Shown here piece after piece: positions 61,441 to 64,000 of a stretch of DNA of 64,000 bases; the stretch's first letter is position 1; every line of letters begins with the position of its first letter. The notes beneath the pieces were generated by a model. That model saw nothing but the letters and a program-made list of their open reading frames with translations, had not been told where the DNA came from and ran no database searches. A program made the translations under genes and the position numbers. Location: NCBI GenBank assembly GCA_028564705.1, contig JAPXFQ010002640.1, positions 1,302,001 through 1,366,000 of the forward strand. The letters run 5' to 3'. This DNA is from Apricaphanius iberus (Eukaryota > Chordata > Actinopteri > Cyprinodontiformes > Aphaniidae).

Positions 61441-63292
61441 CCACCCTGTCAGACACGCAATAATCCTTTAGTCTCTTCTATAGTTTAACTAAAACCTTTG
61501 CATGGATCGCTCTGTAAACATTGAGAATATAACTAACTAGTGAGTGTAGCACAGTGGAAAATATTTGTATATATTTTTTTATTTATTTTGCGTGGTTTGA
61601 GTGTGTGGATTTGGTGTGTTTTGTTTGCATTTGTTTCCCTCTGTGAAGCTCCAAAAAAAAAAAAAGAATTGATCTGGATGATTCAGGACAGGACGGCAAA
61701 GACTAAACCCAATGGCCGAACGCCACGAGCGATTACTGCGCACTAGAGCTGAAGATCTTTACCCGAACCCTTCCGCCTCCTTAGCGCGATAATTTATATT
61801 AAAGCGCTGCATTATTCCCAATCTACCTGTCAAGATGTTACCGGCACACAGCATGTCATGATGGTAAAGACCCACTCCTCTCAGATATACTGACAGAAAA
61901 TGCTGAAGAATAAATGCACTATTCTAGCGGAAAATATGGGGTTTAATCGGTTCGCTCTCTCTGGTTCAGGTCGGTTTCGGGGCCAACTTTTAAGGCCCGA
62001 TTACCGCTCTAACAAGTCTCCGGCGGCAGACAGTCAGAGCGAGGCAGATAATTATTGTTTCACCGGTTTTGAGAAACGAGCAAAGATGGCCACAAACGTT
62101 GCACTATGCGCACTATGAGTCAAGGCTGCGTGGATATCTATTGCCTGCCCTTTGTTTTCCAGCTGCTTTTGGCTGAAATGGGGGATGAGAGCTTCAAAGG
62201 AGATCAGCTGTTCACCTGTCAGCTGATGTAGTGTTGTATGCTGGATTGGAAGAATTTATGTTAAGACTTTTACCTGGAAGGAGAACAACCTGGTGTGAGT
62301 TTATTAAGTATAACTTAGTCATCTTTTTTACAAGGTAAAGGAATTATGTCCGGTTTTCAGTTTAAAGCTCTGAAAAGGTCCGGCACGATGCCGAAATCCA
62401 TGCGCACATAAAAGTGTGGGTCCCAGCAACTCACAAACTGCTTGTGTAAGTGAAGTAAAGTAACTAAAGTAGGCCTACAGTTTAAAAAAGTAAGTTTTTT
62501 TTTTTTTTTTTTGCTGTGTTTTAAGGACTTTTTAGGCTGGTGTGAAGAGATAAATGGAAAAAAATAAAGTAACCAATCCCCCCCCCTCCCTCCAGTGATG
62601 TCATCGTCCATCACGATGTTTTACTGTCCACATCGTTGACTCTCAATTTGGTGGACATTGCCCAACCCTACTATATAGGTATTGTCCAATAATCATTTAG
62701 TCCAGTTAAGCTTACAGCAAAATCACTTGTTTTTTTTCACACACTGCTAGTATTAAAAGTCATCAACAGGTGTGCTTACAGGTGTACTTCTGTTAACTCA
62801 ACTGCATTAGTTAACCTATGAGAAGTTTCCAGAGTCATGACATCATTGTCTGGGCTCTCCCTCATTGTTTAAAGAGACAGTAATCATTCTGGATGTAAAC
62901 TTCTGCTTTTTTCTGATATTTATAAGTAAATCGGATTCTTTTTCATTATTGTGACATAAAGCAAAAACAAATGTCGGTAGCTCTAACTCAGCAAACAAAA
63001 TAACTTATCTGATATAAAAATAGCGTATATATATATATCTTTTTATTCAGTGTATGTAACTTCTGATTTCAGTTTTATCTGTTTTGTGATAATTATATAC
63101 AATTTAAAAGTAAAAACTCTGGTGAAATATAAAATGTATGTTGATAATTGCTCCATCTAAACAATTGCTGTTCACAATGAACTCTAACTGGGTATAAAGT
63201 TTGGTTTAAATGAAGCGTTAAGGTGACAGGATATTGTGCCAGATGACATGGAGGAAAACACAAAAGCAGGACCAGAAATAGCGATCACTCAC
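61441..63292 (-). other. mast4 intron nearest the long-form exon
   Basis: AT-rich with a CpG-containing segment at 61680-62110 that includes TTACCCGAACCC and TTCAGGTCGGTTTCGG words, probably an old transposon. A solitary hAT-like end (ATTGCCCAACCCTA) lies at 62658-62671. A T run at 62493-62512 and a TA repeat at about 63028-63037. Nothing coding. Confidence 0.45.
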
Positions 63293-63426
63293 CGTACTAG
63301 AGGTGAGTGAAGGGTCTGACTTTCCAAGGTTGGAGGATCGCATGCGGACCAGATTCGAAGTCTCCGATGATGGTATCAGCATCGTCTGTGCCTGCTGAAA
63401 GCTGTGGGGCAGCAACAGGTATTTTC
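63293..63426 (-). CDS. mast4: mast4 long-form exon: [12 protein letters not shown] segment
   Basis: A 134-nt exon (2 + 44 codons, ending phase 0) with a consensus donor ACG|GTGAGT and acceptor GGATTCACAG. It encodes [13 protein letters not shown], then [24 protein letters not shown]. This resembles the recalled MAST4 and MAST2 segment ...R-Y-L-L-P..., [12 protein letters not shown]...S-A-P-S-L-T-A, with the closest match to MAST4. It joins in frame to the K-E-L-S-L-P-R-R microexon. The acceptor is odd: nine G occupy the place of the usual pyrimidine tract. Upstream exons of the long form lie beyond base 64000. Confidence 0.93.
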
Positions 63427-64000
63427 CTGTGAATCCCCCCCCCAAAGAAAAATGCAAAATTGCATTACTTAATAATAAAGGGATTTTTCTTTTAAAAACA
63501 GAATGTGTTTGTTTCTTTTCCGTGTCCTGAAGAGTGCTTGTGGTTTTGATGAGGAGCAGCAAACCCCAGTTTAGAAACCACAAGGTGAAATGGACAAAAA
63601 GAAAACTGTACAGGGACTCAACAGTTCACCTAGATGAATGACTTTATGACGTAGCTTCTACCCAAAAGACACTACAAACAGGTTTTTCAGTTATAGTGAA
63701 GGATAAAAACCCTGAATAAACCTTTTGTATTAGTTTGAAAGTAGGACTTTAATGATACACATGTATTAAAATGCCATCTGCACAGACAGACAGGAATTCT
63801 TTTGCAGAGTTTCGTACTTCATAATAAGCTTCATCAAGTACAGATCAAAGGATGCCCGAGAAACTCTCTACAGTCAGCACCTTATAGGCACGTTGAGGTA
63901 AACCTTCTCACTTTGTGCAGACAAACAGGAAGTAAAATGGTTAAATTAGGCCATGGAAGGGAAAGCTCATTAAGAGCTCACTTACAACCTAAAAACCCTA
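63427..64000 (-). other. mast4 intron running off the right edge
   Basis: AT-rich intron upstream of the long-form exon. The nine-C run at 63435-63443 (G on the coding strand) abuts the splice acceptor. No other exon or repeat recognised. Confidence 0.55.

Overview
The window is vertebrate genomic DNA, most probably from a percomorph teleost fish. It is AT-rich, almost gene-free at first sight, full of short GT-AG exons separated by kilobase introns, and littered with fish-type repeats: hAT and piggyBac-like non-autonomous elements, Tc1/mariner relics, tRNA-derived SINEs and a LINE fragment. There is no bacterial-style gene, operon, CRISPR array or structural RNA gene. The species-level guess is inference from repeat types only.

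One gene explains all coding signal: the 5' part of a MAST-family (microtubule-associated serine/threonine kinase) gene on the minus strand, best matched to mast4. Reading from high to low coordinates, the common exons are 63293-63426, a 32-nt microexon 29017-29048, a phase-symmetric cassette exon 18472-18552, then 5707-5795, 2336-2405 and 1655-1733. Every junction keeps the reading frame, and the joined peptide reads as the Ser/Arg/Pro-rich MAST N-terminus that precedes the DUF1908 and kinase domains. The kinase and PDZ exons lie beyond base 1 and the most 5' exons lie beyond base 64000.

The notable biology is the set of alternative first exons. Besides the long form entering from upstream, four internal exons begin with ATG, end in a good splice donor and carry the phase needed by the next common exon: 48829-48867 (MDESSILRRRGLQ), 20742-20788 (MKAQRERL...), 11316-11401 (MSDCNPW...) and 5027-5126 (MDSGSES...). 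Two of these match N-termini I recall from MAST paralogs (MDESS as in MAST3, MSD..W as in MAST1). The gene therefore appears to offer up to five N-termini, successively dropping parts of the N-terminal tail. Each internal first exon has an upstream ATG whose short frame stops next to or runs over the main start, suggesting translational control.

Layout: 1-6 kb, three common exons plus the shortest alternative first exon and a long SINE; 6-21 kb, three alternative or cassette exons, a 1.1-kb hAT element and a Tc1 relic; 21-48 kb, one microexon in a repeat-rich intron that includes a hAT inserted into a SINE and a piggyBac-like MITE inserted into another hAT; 48-64 kb, the MDESS first exon, Tc1 and LINE relics, tetranucleotide repeats and the first common exon. 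No independent gene nested in the introns could be supported; the longest other open frames look like chance or antisense-of-transposon frames.
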